NCBI GenBank assembly: GCA_024180945.1
Contig: JAKSGN010000033.1
Span: 1,984,001 to 2,048,000, forward strand
Reading direction: 5' to 3'
DNA: 64,000 nt
Source of the DNA: Macrophomina tecta
Lineage: Eukaryota > Ascomycota > Dothideomycetes > Botryosphaeriales > Botryosphaeriaceae
The translations under genes were made by a program, and so were the position numbers. Of the stretch, positions 21,744-36,246 are shown piece by piece; positions within the stretch are counted from its first letter, which is position 1, and the number at the start of each line of letters is the position of its first letter. The notes below the pieces were generated by a model, which was given only the letters and a program-made list of their open reading frames with translations, made no database searches and was not told the origin of the DNA.

Positions 21744-23145
21744 ATGGTACAGTTGCGCCCTCGACTCCCGCGTTGCGTACCGGCTTTACTGACATGGTGC
21801 GTAGAAAATCAAAGCCCTCTCCCGCTCTGCGGCCGACTACCAGGCTCCGGGCACAAATGTTGCCCGCCCGCCCAGGAATCTTGATCCGGCAATGCACCCA
21901 TTCGAGCGCGCCCGGGAATACACACGCGCCCTCAATGCCACCAAGATGGAGCGCATGTTCGCCCAGCCCTTCATCGCACAGCTCGGCAAGGGCCATGTCG
22001 ACGGTGTGTATTCCATCGCCAAGGATCCGGAATCCCTCGCGCACTTTGCCAGCGGCAGCGGTGATGGTGTTGTGAAGGTGTGGGACTTGACAAGCAGGGA
22101 AGAAATATGGCAGGGCTCCGCACATGAGAATATTGTACGCGGTCTTACGTGGTCCCGCGACCGGAAAATACTGTCCTGCGGCACGGACAAGACCGTCAAG
22201 ATGTATGATCCGTACCAGACCATTAGCGGCAGTCCGCCTGTCGCAACATGGCTCGGTCAGGGTGCCTTTACGAGTATCACTCACCATCGCTCGGAGCCTG
22301 CCATCGCCGTCTCTTCATCCAGCCAGATCTCCATCTACGATACCACGCGCCCCGCCTCAAACCCCTCGCAAACACTTGCATGGCCGACCGCCATCGACAC
22401 CATCAATGCCGTCTCCTTCAACCAGACCGAGACCTCTATCCTTGCCTCTGCCGCTTCTGACCGCAGCCTTGTCATGTATGATCTGCGCACTTCGTCGCCG
22501 CTGCACAGGTCTGTCCTTACGCTTGCCGCCAACTGCATATCCTGGAACCCAATGGAGGCCTTCAACTTTGCGTGTGGTAGCGAAGACCACAACATCTACA
22601 TCTTCGACATGCGCAACATGAAGCGCTCTCTGAACGTCTTGAAGGACCACGTCGCCGCCGTCATGGATGTCGATTGGTCACCAACTGGTGAGGAGCTCGT
22701 GTCCGCTTCGTACGATCGCAGCATCCGTCTCTGGAGCCACGGCCAAGGCCATTCTCGGGACATATACCACACTAAGCGCATGCAGCGTGTCTTCTCCTGC
22801 GCCTGGTCCCCGGACAACAACTACATTTTGTCTGGCTCCGATGACGGCAACGTGCGCCTCTGGCGTGCTAAGGCGTCTGCGCGCCAGGGGATCAAATCTG
22901 CCCGCGAGCGCCAGAAGCTTGAATACGATGAGGCGCTCAAGAACCGCTACAGGCATATGCCTGAGATCAAGCGCATTGCCCGTCACCGGCACGTGCCCAA
23001 GACTGTCAAGAAGGCTGGCGAGATTAAGGCGGAGGAGATTAAGGCGATCAAGAGGAGGGAAGAGAATGAAAGAAGACATTCTCGCAAGGGTGAGGTGCGG
23101 AGGAGGAGTGAGAGAGAAAAGATGGTCATGGCGACGGAAGAATAA
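21744..23145 (+). CDS. SOF1: U3 snoRNP WD-repeat protein Sof1 (DCAF13)
   Basis: The first coding exon appears to be only the ATG (21744-21746). A 58-nt intron (GTACAG donor, TACTGAC branch, GTAG acceptor) follows, then one exon from 21805 to 23145, giving 447 aa beginning MKIKALSRSAADYQAP. That start matches the Sof1 family opening (MKIKTISR-type), whereas the downstream ATG at LDPAMHPFERAREY would cut it off. Seven WD repeats are visible, for example FASGSGDGVVKVWDL, LSCGTDKTVKMYD, LASAASDRSLVMYDLR, FACGSEDHNIYIFDMR, LVSASYDRSIRLWS and LSGSDDGNVRLWR. The basic Sof1 domain closes the protein (LKNRYRHMPEIKRIARHRHV, PKTVKKA). The role is pre-rRNA processing at A0-A2 in the nucleolus. The C-terminal tail is Lys/Arg/Glu-rich. 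Confidence 0.95.
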
Positions 23146-26100
23146 AAAAAAAAAAAAAAGAGAGTTCTCATATGGGAGCACGGTCCCCATGCCGCTCTCT
23201 TTTGCTTCTATGGCACAGCGCTGGCGTTCATGGGTATGGCGGTTCAAGGTACGTTTGTGCGGGTATGAAATATGCGGTGAGCGGCGTTTTCTCAACGGAT
23301 AATGGCTGTAAGAGGCATCGAAAAAAAGTTGAACAGGGAAAAGGGATCATACGGGACGTAGCAGAGAAAAGAGTCAATACCCAATACCAATGAATCATCT
23401 GCATGATGCTGAGCCATATTCTTCGTCAACCATGGTCGCCACCAACAATCTGCAGTTACCCTGAACGCGCAAGGAAACGAAGCTTTGCTTACGAGTGTGA
23501 GCACAGTGTAGCTGCTTCCCATCATCCCCTAGAGGTCGAAGCATACCTTGGTGTTTCTCTACCTTTGACTGAGCGCTCTGGCTTCGAGGCCATACTACCG
23601 CTCGCTTTGACGGAATATGAAGGTCTCCTATGAGCTGATAGTTCTTTCAAGATGGAAAAGAGCCATAAAAGGTATGAACACGTTTATACATTATACGTGG
23701 ATAGTGCAATGAGCACTAGACGATCGATTTCGTTATTGCCGATAGTAAGCACTTTCTCCAACATGTACTCGATGCGTACCAGCAGTCTGAACAGCGCATT
23801 TAGAATCGAATCATCTGGCGGTTGACTTGTCCGGACTGTCGGCCTGTCGTCTAACCTGCATTGTTCACTCGGCGCCATTTCAAAACTGCCAGGGCGGAGA
23901 ACTGTGGCGAGCCTACACGATCAGGGCATTCATCACGCAATCGAGAGGGCCTGTGGGGCGGCATCGTAGCCCGCACAGCACGTGTCCAGCAAGCCACTCG
24001 GGAAGCCACAGAGCACCCTTATCGTTGCCGCCGGGCCAGGAAAGGCCATGCAACCGCATTGGCGTCGGTTCCGTGGCGGCTGTGACGGAGCCAGGGCGGG
24101 CGGCTATTCCCTCCCGCCGCGCCGCCGGCAGAAGAAGAAGAAGAAGAAGAAGAAGAAGAATGATGGAAACAACTGAGGCCGCCGATCGCGGGGCAGAGAA
24201 AAGACGGCATGAATGATCGTCTCTGCTATCCCGTCTCTGGTACGTCTGCGGCCTTAAATCACCTTGTTTTTAATTCACATCTCGCGAAGGAGCGCGGGCA
24301 GCCCTGTAAGGCCAACCGCTCCGCGTTTCAAAGAAAAAGGGCCAGCGGGGTGGGAAAACGAACGAACACACGAAAAGGAAGCTGGAACGAACAAGACGAG
24401 ACGAGGGAAACACGTGGCGTTCGCACGAGAGGCTGTGCGGCAGTTTACCTTCCTGGAGGGTTTGCGCAGTGGAGAATAAGGAACTCGTGGCGCCGAGCCT
24501 TGTCCTGTGGGAAGGCTAGGATGGGTACTTAAGTCCGGCATTGTCCCGACGGCGCAAGTCATGATGGTTCTTTGTGTGGGTTGTGGAGACTTACTTCAAC
24601 ACCATGTTGGCCTTACTCGTGGGCAACTGCCCGATAATCGGACGGAGCAACTCCGACAATCGCAACGAACCTTAACGCTCTCACTCACTCGCTCTCGAAC
24701 TCGGGAAAAGCGCGAGGAAAGCCGAGGAATAGGCGCGCAATCACACATGGATGACGGGGGCAAAACAGAGAGGGTGGGAAAAAAAAAAAGGCTTGACCGA
24801 GAGCCTCTCGTCGTTTCATCTCGCTTGGGGGAAAATAGGTGTGATAGTTGATCAGATGAACCTAAGTCAGTCTTGGGCGCTTTTCCGCTATCTCAACTGG
24901 CGAAACAGCCAATGACGTGATGTGACTACAATTTCTGCCTCGCAGGCGGGAAATGGTGAGAGAGGGTGGCGATGATCATTATCCCGGCCGGCAGAGGGAA
25001 ATTTCGGATGATGGACGCCACGGACAATGGGACCCAACGGTGAGGAAGGCAATTGACAAGGTTCCTTGTCGTCCCTTCGCCGAGCAGGGTCGGGGAAACC
25101 GGAGAAAGTCACAGATTAAAGAAGCGAGGAGGCAAAGCACGGCGGTGGTAAGGGAGAAGGCATGGCAAGGGCTTGAGAAAAAAAAAAAAAAGACATCCAC
25201 GTGTTGTCCGTTGAAGCCGTCGAGCCGTTGATCGACCTCAAGCACACGTGTCGCATGCCGCGATTACCCTTTAATAAATGCATCGTCCGCTGAGCATGCC
25301 AGCAGCGCGTCCTGATCCCCGCCGGAGAAACTCCCCAAAGGGGTTGCGCCGGGGCAGAGCGCGTGGGAGGGACGGAGGAGGAGGGGGAGGGAGGCAGAGG
25401 AGCGGAGCGGAGCCCCCTCGGAGACCGGCGTGGCGGGTCCTCCTCCATCGACACCACCACAATGCTTGACTAGGGCCGCAAATTACACCACGCTGATCCC
25501 TTGCCGGGGCAGCTCCTCTAGCTCATGCAGAGTGCCGTCTCTTGGTCCAAACCAGCAGTCACAGCAGCCAGCCCGCGCCATGTGCGGCGCGGGCAACGTG
25601 AGGCGGCGGCGTAGCAGTGCTGGCCGCGAGCAAGATACCGTCCTCCCACCATGGTCACGCTCTGCCTATCACTTGTGGAGCCTCTTGTTGCCCCTCCCCT
25701 CTCTCTCACGCGCGCCCGCGCACACTCCAACAGCAAACCCAATTCCAGTCAGCTACACACTGTCGTCATGACTCTTGTCTCTGCCGCTCCCGCGCCCTTA
25801 TGGGGCCTCGGAGTGGTGGAAAAAAGATGAAGGCCTTGCCTGCCTGTTTCGCAAACCGAGCCCTCCACGGTGTGTGTCTCTCCCACATGCCCAGAAAAGG
25901 GTCTATGGAAGCCCGCCTCCGCGAGACCCCATGAGGTCTAGAAGTAGAAAATCCAGGGGACAGGACGGCAAGAAATCAATGACGCCATCGGGCCATGAAC
26001 GGCCGGCCCAGACAAAAAAGAAGCCCGTCCCAGGCTCCATGCCCGCCGCCGCACTCGGTCCATGTCGGGGGGAAGCACTGTTCAGCGCGGCCTTCAGCTA

Positions 26101-27969
26101 CCTTTTAGTCTTGGTGCCATGTTGATCCTGGCGTCGGCCAGCGCTGACGAAGCAAAGCCCGCGCGCAAGCCACCCAGCGACAACTGCCGAAGCAGGAAGG
26201 AACGGACCGAAGGCGGGCTGTGAGATTGGAGAGAGCGAGAGAGGGAGAAGAAGCACGATGCATGCTCGTGAGCGGCATAATTTAATTATTGACTCGAGCA
26301 TCTTTTTGGGGGGGAAGACGGTGTGGGAGAAAGGAGACGCCCGGGAGCTGTTGCCGCATTTTCTCCTTCCCACCATCCCCCAACGCCACGGCTCTGCCCG
26401 CTGTATGCCAAGCGGCAGGCCAAGCTTAAGGCGGCTGATGGCGATGAGACGCCAGTGGCTGCACCTGTTGTGCCGAGAGATAGTGGAGATCGATTATCAG
26501 CAGCGGTACCGCCTGTCTTGATCCTGCGGCTGCCGAGAGTAGCGTGGTATGGCTTGCAATAATAGTCGGGGAAAAGGAGGTATAGCATTAGTGAAAGGGC
26601 GCCGACGCATGGCAGTCCTGACATGTGCCGTCTCCGGGGCGCGCACAAGAGAAAGAAAACGCGTGCGATGCGGGCTTCAAGCTGCTCTGTTATTATTCCC
26701 GGCTGCCATTCTTTTTGATCCAGCCCGGTTTTCGAGCTGTATGACCGGCTTGCTTAGGTTTTGCTGGCCTTTGGTTGGCTGGCTGGCTAGTAGGCGGGTG
26801 GGCTCACAGACGCTCGCCGGCCGTGCAGAGAGGGAGAAGAAGACAAAAATTAAGCTTCAATCGTACGAGGGACAAGGGGCGGCTTGGAAAAGGGTAGCGG
26901 CCGGAAGTAACCAGTGAGGCTGATTGCTGATGAGGAGTGGAGAACGAGCCAAAACTGATCAGCTCCCTAGCACACTCGCCTCCACAGTCATCAGCACTCC
27001 ATCGTCATAGTCGCGCCTCCTGCGGCTAGCCGAAGGATATACGGGGTCGCAGTGGCCAACATGCAAACAAGTAGCGTTACGAACCAGCGGGTAGCTAATG
27101 AAGCTACTGCATGTACGCGCAATACAGTGTGGCTGGCTGGCTCTCTGCCGGTGGGTCGCGTGTAACCGGCGACCACACTTCCGCTTCTATTTTCAGGCCG
27201 TTGTTGGTTGAATGGCCGACTGGTCGTCCTCCTTTTCCAACCGTCTTCCTTGCATCGTGCACGAGTGCGATCGCAGAGCATGCAAGATCCCCGTCTCGGC
27301 ATGCAGCTGCAGCTGGATGCCAAAGTCGTCGGATCATACCAACGCCATGCCAAGCTTCACGTATCGTGTAGAACCGTGGTTTCGTTATTTTTCGTGCATT
27401 GATGATCTAGAGTACATGTATATTTCCCAATGCTCCAGGCTCGACGAACCATCATTCCTGTGTAGTCTCCCGCATCGCTATCCATCATCCGCGTCCCTAC
27501 GTTGCTGATACAAGAGCGAAGAAGAAAAAAGTAGTTGTGAAGTAGAAGAAACTTTTGTGCTTGCGAAAGATGCAGAGCCGTCTCCCAGAGAGAAAGCCCT
27601 GCGCCATTTCCAACACACAAACTAACGAAGGCAATAAAGGAAACAGGGCATGCAAGCCCCAAATTTCGACGTTCTGCAGACTTGATGTGAATTTGCGCCC
27701 TTGCCCAATCTATAACGCTTGTGCTGTGTGACCGTCCCCAGCTGCTATCCCTAGAGTTCCCGACAAGAGAATGGAATCCCCGGCCAATACAAAGGCATTT
27801 TCCGAGGCCAATTAATAAAGTTGTCTAAAGTTTTCGTGGCGTATAACTCATGTTTCCGAAAAGCGAAGGTTGAGTTACCGAGCCGCCTGGCCGTGTCCCG
27901 GTGCGCTCGATTATGTGTCACCGGAAAATCGAGAACTGCGGCGACATGCCCGGATTGACAGGAAGACAT
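23146..27969. other. 4.8-kb region without a supported gene
   Basis: The 3' end of SOF1 is followed by an A-run (23145-23160). The rest has many short overlapping frames on both strands, most Arg/Ser/Pro-rich. Homopolymer A-runs (24780-24789, 25180-25191) and purine-rich stretches are common. No protein family, RNA gene or transposon end was recognised. The size is unusual beside the compact genes on either side. Confidence 0.45.
24128..24160. repeat. (AGA)n trinucleotide microsatellite
   Basis: About 11 uninterrupted AAG/AGA units in an intergenic stretch. They create the poly-Lys and poly-Ser frames seen there. Confidence 0.9.
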
Positions 27970-29477
27970 TTAAGCAGCGCCGTTCGGGTTGGGGGGAAGC
28001 GTGCCAGCACCCTCGCCCAAGAGACCGCCAATCTTGTCCTTGGCGTACTGATCATACTCAGGAGCGAAGCGAGGAGCAAGACCACCGAGGAGGACGAAGA
28101 CGATGAAGATGACGAGACCAAAAACGATCAGCTTGCGCAGAGCAGGGTGGCGGGAGCCGTATTCCGCCCAAGCACGACCACCCTGGCCAAGGTACTCCTT
28201 GAGCTTATCCGCGCCAAGCTTGTAGTAGACGAGACCGCTGAGGGCAATACTGTAACCGAAGGCCTGGAGACCAGAGACGGGGTCCTGGAAGATGATCATC
28301 GACGCGAAGACGAGCAGAATGTCCTTCAGCACACCGGAGAGCGTGAGAACAAGGGAAGAGGTCTTGCCGATCTGTGGGGCTGTTAGCGCCGTTCATGTCC
28401 GGAAATGAAGAAGATCGGCAACTCACCAGGAAGACGACGGAGACGTTGAGCAGGAAGGCGACCAGAGCGTTGGCAAGGAGCGTGAAAGCGCCGACGCTGT
28501 AAATATCGGCCATAGACAAGCGGGGAAATTCGCTGAACAAGCAAACGACACCGTTCATGATGGCGCAGGCAGGAGCGTAGTAGTAGAGCGAAACAAGCGG
28601 GTCCATCTTGAACTCGGCGGAGCTGAGCAGGCGCTGGACCATGACCAGGCGCACGGCCTCGAAAACAATACCACCGGCCTGGTAGAGGAAACCGACCATG
28701 TTGAACTTGATTTCACCGAACGAGGCAATGATGACACCAATGACGATGAACGAGACATTGCCGAGCGTCTTGAGGTTGGGGGGTGCAACGCCGAGGGACC
28801 AAGTAGCCAGTAGCACGGCGACCGGGGTCGTGGCCTAGTTTTTGGCGGTCAGAATCCGAGTTGTCCAGAGTGGAGCTCTGGGACCCACCTTGAGCATCTG
28901 AATGAAGGCAACGGAAAGGTAGAGGTAGGCCTGGTTACCGCAGATCAAGGACAAGCTGAAGAAAATGCCGATGGGAACGATGGCGCGGAGGTAAACGCGG
29001 CCGTTCATCGGGACCTTCTTCCTCGAGTCGAGCACGTTGGTAAAGCGGGCCAAGAACTGCGTCATCAGAGTCGCAAAGGTCAAGTGCCATGTCGTGAGGA
29101 AGATGGCTGCGCACGAGTCAGAGAAAGCAGTTTGCGCGCTGGGCGAGAGAATACGTACGGTACCCTGTTGTACGCTGTCAGCCACCTGTCAAAGTCACGG
29201 AAGACGCAGGGCGCGGGGCACTTACGGAAGCCAGCGGTGTCGAGAATCCACTTGTTGAAAACGATAACAGACGAACTGAGGGAGATCCAGACGCTACAGG
29301 GGGCATCAGCGCAACTGCAGCTCGGGCAGCGGTGCGGCGCGCAACTCACGCAATGTAGACGGCCGGGTGGAAGGCAGCCTTCGGGGGCTCAGGCTGGACG
29401 GTATCGGGGTTGACGGTGGGCAGAGTCGCGTTGTCGCGAACTCCGTCCTGCGAGGACCTCGTCTTCTCGTCGGCCAT
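27970..29477 (-). CDS. UDP-galactofuranose transporter (GlfB/UgtA type), triose-phosphate/nucleotide-sugar transporter family
   Basis: Six exons: 29477-29350, 29293-29226, 29164-29159, 29106-28889, 28834-28427, 28371-27970, giving 409 aa. Exon 3 is only 6 nt; it supplies the R-Y-P of DTAGFRYPIFLTTWHL, a motif conserved in the family, and without it the frame breaks. About ten hydrophobic spans follow the drug/metabolite-transporter fold (AVYIAVWISLSSSVIVFNKW, AFIQMLKATTPVAVLL, TLGNVSFIVIGVIIASFGE, IFQDPVSGLQAFGYSIALSG). The ATTPVAVLL and FGEIKFNMVG segments are typical of this branch. It is divergent from UDP-galactopyranose mutase; in Aspergillus the orthologous mutase and transporter genes (glfA/glfB, ugmA/ugtA) are also neighbours, which is the main basis for the substrate. 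The predicted location is the Golgi membrane. Substrate from sequence alone would be uncertain. Confidence 0.88.
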
Positions 29478-30851
29478 TTGTGCGGCAGCTGTGGTGTGTC
29501 GGGGAGTGGTGGTGGAGGAGAGGCGGGAGGAGCAGCCTGAGGGTCGCAGGTAGCTGGGCGGGCCTCAAGAGTAGTGTCGCGGCAGCGCGGCGGCAAGGGA
29601 GAAGAGAATGCTACACAAAGGTCGAACGAGTGTGCGGGAGAGGGGCTTTGGGGGTGGTGGTAGGAAAGGGAGCGAGAATCTTCAGGAGCGAAAAGGCATT
29701 GGCGGGTTATGAAATGGGAGCACTGAGAATTATCCGGGCTGGGGGCGGCGGCGATTGGCCGGGCGGTGACGGCGTCGATTCAGATTGCGCGTAAGCACAG
29801 GCATGCGTTTCGCGCTGGCTGCTCCTCATCAAACGGCCGCGGGACAGATAACAGCGATCAGCTAGCGCACTGCCCGGCCAGATGCAGCGACAGGGGCAGC
29901 AAAGGGCCAATTTTATGGGGGACTGCGGCGGCCTTGCCTTGCGTGCTGCGGCGGCGGCGAATCGCGGGCAGCGCAGCGCTCACGGGCGGTGGGCTGGCTA
30001 CATGGTTCCCAGCGTCAGGTCCAGACGGTCGCCGCCGCGCGAGACACAGCCTGCAACCTGGCCTCTTCGGCGAGGAATGCTGCTGCGTCTGCACCACCGG
30101 ACATCAGATACAGCGCCGCCCACGCAGCCGCGCACTCTCGTGGCGGCGGCGCACACCCACCCTCGCTCCCGAAATAGCAGCTGCCCTGGCGATTACTCCA
30201 TCGCCGCCGGGCAGGGCAGGGCGGCGCGACAGGGCAGGGCCGGGCAGGACAGGGCAGTACGGGCGGGTCTGCTGCTGCCCTCAGGCCGGCCGTCCAAGCG
30301 GCGGGCGAGAAGCTGTGGCTGGCCGCCGAGGAGCGCGCGCTGGCTGCCGCACCCCGGGGCGAGTAGCGGTCGGTCCAGCACGTAGCAGACGCGAGAGCGC
30401 ACATCGCACCGCACATCCTCCCGCGCCGCCCGTGGCCGGAAGCACGACCGCGAGCGTGGGAATTGGGGGGCCCTGGCCGGTGGAAAGCTGGGCGGCGGCG
30501 GGCGGGCAGCGCTGGGCGAGTTGACACTTTGCAATCTGTAGCGTCGATCCCCCTTTTCTGGCGGCGGGGCGAGGGTGCGCTGGACTCTGAAACGCACGAA
30601 TTGAGACGCAGGGCCGGCGGGTGCTGCAGTTACGCCAGGAGCGCCCGTGCGCAACTAGCCATATCAAATTGCCTCTCCATACACGCCCATTATTTCTCCC
30701 CAGGAAGCCCTCCCTCCACCGCCTTCTGCTCGTCCCTCCTCACCGTTATAAGTCCGCCTCCGCATCGCTTCGCATGCTGAACTTGGCCCGCAACACCCTC
30801 AAGAGAGTCCCTAGTTTTCAGGAAATCCTGCAGAGCGCCACCGGATTCAAC
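29478..30851. promoter_or_regulatory. Intergenic region between the transporter and mutase genes
   Basis: About 1.37 kb, very GC-rich in its centre with tandem GGGCAG/GGGCGG-like tracts near 30205-30260. TTATAAG near 30746 could be the mutase TATA box, placing the start of transcription close to 30775-30800. No gene seen. Confidence 0.5.
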
Positions 30852-32712
<1,861 letters not shown>

Positions 32713-35700
32713 GTCTGATACCCTCGTGTGACCGCTTGAGAAAAGGCATGGTGTAAGATGGGTTTGAAACACGATTGACGGCGAATTCCGGACGTGGGTA
32801 AAGAAACGGTTGAGTTTGGGTGGGCATAAGCAAATGATTAGACGGGGTTTGTGATGCATTTGGGATGTTTTTCTGCGGTGTGCACGAGTTTCCTCCCTTT
32901 TGGCATACGCATGCTGCTTTAGAATTTTTTTAACTAAGAAAAAAAAGATACACTTCGTGATAGTAGGGAGGCAGAGAGGTAGATGATACCGAGGCACACC
33001 AACAGACTCTGTAGACGCTAGAAACAAATGCTATGCGTTGTAGACATCCAATCCCAGCCCTTTTTTCTCTTGCTTGTGAGATTATTTGTTTCGGAGCTGT
33101 CTGCCCCAGCAAGAGCCTGACTTGTTTCGAGTCGCCACAGTGGTGGCCGTCTCTACGTATCCCTGTTCAAACGGCCACTGTTTAATATCCGTGAGGCGGG
33201 ATAATGACGGCTGTCAAAAAGAATAGCCGTTGCATTTCGTACCTCATCGGTTGATCCCAGTTGCTGTTGCATAATATACTCTAACGTTTCGTATCCATAG
33301 ATCAAACCCAATCTCTGGAATGTACAAGTATTGTATGTAACGGCATCTCGCCGGCACCAGATTTGAGGCTACATCCGCATGGTGCAGGCAAAACTAAGGG
33401 GCCTAGCTCATGTTGTTTACAACAACACACGCATTGTCACTGGGACTTGAAACCGTCATCCGGAGGCAAGTGTCATCGATAATTGTGAAGATTGGCGTCT
33501 TGATGCATGCTTCAACTCCCCATCTGTGTCACAGACGGCTCTGTGCGTTCGCTGAAGATGAGCAATATGCCCTCTTTCACGAGACGACCACGCGTTCTCG
33601 GGTCCGAGCCAAGATGATGTCACACTTGGCCTACGTCTCGTCGTCTGAACGAGCGTTGGCCCAATTTCCTTTTTTCTTCAGATGTCCCTGAAACACGGCC
33701 AACAGGGGCGGCGGGGTCTGCTCCGTCATTAGAGGGAGAGAAGTTCACTGTCCCCATGCTCCACTTCTTTTCCCTCACCGTCGAGCACCTATCACAACGA
33801 GTCTCACGGTTGGGCCACCCTAGATTGTCTGCTCCGCCAAAGTGTCTCAGATCTGGTGAAATATTCAAGCATTCGCGCACTGTCCCTCTTCGCGATGATC
33901 ACTCTCTTACCTACTGAGATTCCAGGATGTTTCAAGTGACGCAATTCTGATCTACAAGAAACGAACTGGGGTGGGGATGCGTGTACGTATCCTCTCCCCT
34001 GATTGCGAAACCGGTAGGGGGAAAATGCGCAAGGTAAAAAAAAGCATGAATGCCATGGGGGAGTGGAAGCATTTGTCCGGACGGGGGTGTTCTGGGAAGT
34101 GGCCTACCTCCGCGCCCAGACGAAATCTCCGACTCCCCACCGCGCGTGTGAGCTTGTCGTCGATATGCTCCAGAGATCGACCTCACACGGTCGAGACGGT
34201 AGGGCAGCGGGGTGGCACAAGGGTCCGAACATGGAAACACACGGAGCAGTATCGGGTAACCAGCCGGGATCCAAACAGCAGGGTCGCTTAATTTTTTCAC
34301 GGGAATTGATTGATTTGCAGTCCCGCCCGCCCGCTTTTGGTGTCGTCGTCCGTGCTGCCCGCGCGCGCGCGCTCCGTCGCCGCCGCCGCCGCCGCCTCCG
34401 CCATCTTCGCCTCGGAGTCATAGAAGAGAAAGAAGAGCAAGCCTGGACTGGAGATCAAAATAGTATGAAGGCTTGGCAGGGAACATCAATGGACGCCACT
34501 GCCGGGGAACGCGCTAAATCTTTGTGTTCCAGAACGTTGCTGGGAGCAAGCGCCTGATTACGGGGGGCAAGGGGAGATTTACCCTCTGTTCGAAACATTG
34601 GCTCTGACTCTGGTAGATTTCTCGTCTCTCAGCCGCGAGGCTTCTTTCTCGTGTTGGTTGCGGCAGTTTGCGTGTTAGCCGAGGGGTGATGATATGATGT
34701 ATACGAGCGGGTACGGTATGTCGGCTTTGGTGCCCGTTCATGCCTCAGGCGTGCTTACTTTCCAATCGGGTTCCGGGTGAGCGTCCCGCACGTTACGGTA
34801 ACCCAACAGTGCATATACTTCGTGTGTTTGTACATCGTGCACGCTGCTACCCAATGACGTGTTCTGCCGCCGGCTAGCCAGCACCGCTGGAAAAAAAAAT
34901 ATATAAAAAATTCGGAGCCCCTCTTACCGCTACCCCGGATCAGCAGAGAGATCTTCTCGGTAGGGCTGCAGCGCCAAAATGTGGGGGTTCGCTCGACGGG
35001 GTCTCCGTCAAAAGCGGGACAGCGGGCGGGATCCTGCGGGAACACGATACGGGGTCACGATACGAAAATTTTGCCTTTTGCTCTGGCCCCTCCCCTCGTT
35101 CGCCGGCTCGGATCGTTGGTAGTGCGTGTTTTGTGGGACTGGTGCGCTTGTGCTGCCGATACGAGGTTGTGCCCAGCCCGCGCATGAGGTAATGCATACG
35201 AAGTGAAAGAGTGTGGCGGTGTGATGAGCATCATAATAATGGTGTTGTGCTTTGTCTTGTGAAGTGGCTGGGGAGGTATTTGCTTTGTCATCAAGAAACG
35301 CTCACATCGTGGGCAGCGGAAGTTATGACCATTGACTGGACCAGGAAGAGGATAGGAAGCCGCATCTCGGTTATAACTAAGCAGCAGCCGCATGTAGACA
35401 TGGGGAGCCGAAGTCTTTGCGAGGGGCTATATCTTTTACAACCGGAGGGGAATTGAGCAATGGTTGACTACGGCGACCACGACCTTGATGAGCAACGCTT
35501 GAGAGGCAAAATTGCGGGCTATCCCGCTCGTAGTAGAAAATCCTCCGGAAAGAGCAAAATACCCGTCTTGTGCGGTCACATTGTCTGACACAAACGAGTA
35601 CTGCTCCTCAAAGGATTTATTGGCCCGGTGTTTTACTTTCCAGATGCAACAGCGAACGAATATCTGAGTGAGCGTAATACAGGGGGTTCTTGATTGATTT

Positions 35701-36246
35701 TTTTTTTTTTTTTTTTTTTTTTAGAACGTGGCCATGGGGATGGTGTGGTCATTGATGCGAGTAGATGAGGAAGTCGAACGAGTTGATAGACAGACCCGCC
35801 TGTGACGGAAAGGATACGGATGGAAGCCAGTCTCCTGCCCGTACTTCGTGACGTCTTCATTGTCTCCATTTTCCGCTGTTGCCGGGCCTTTAAATAAAAC
35901 AAGCGCATTTGCTGGAAGTCTGCAAATTCTTGACGAAGGGATGGTTACTTAGGAGAAGTGTACTGATAGCTACGTGGCTGGTCCGCCCGTACAGGTCGTA
36001 TTGTGACTGTGAGTTCGGACTGAGATGCATAATGTTACGTCACTTCTTCTCCCTCACGGTTGAGGAAATCAAAAACTCTATTTTACAAATATTGGAAGAC
36101 AGAACTGCCTTATGCCATTCCATAATGTTCTCCGGCTTGGGGCATATTTCGTCCCATCTACCCAAACCCGTGGAGACAACGTAATGTCGGCCCACCAAAA
36201 TAAACTCGCTCCTTGCCATCCTCCCCCCGCTTTTCATTCATACCAC
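32713..36246. other. 3.5-kb region without a supported gene
   Basis: The first 300 bp is the mutase 3' region (T-rich, A-runs at 32938-32946). The rest holds AT-rich patches (34890-34910), a (CGC)n tract near 34379-34400 and a T-run at about 35699-35722. Frames are short and lack protein texture. Confidence 0.45.
35699..35722. repeat. Poly-T run
   Basis: An uninterrupted run of more than 20 T in an intergenic stretch, long enough to be length-variable between isolates. Confidence 0.9.
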
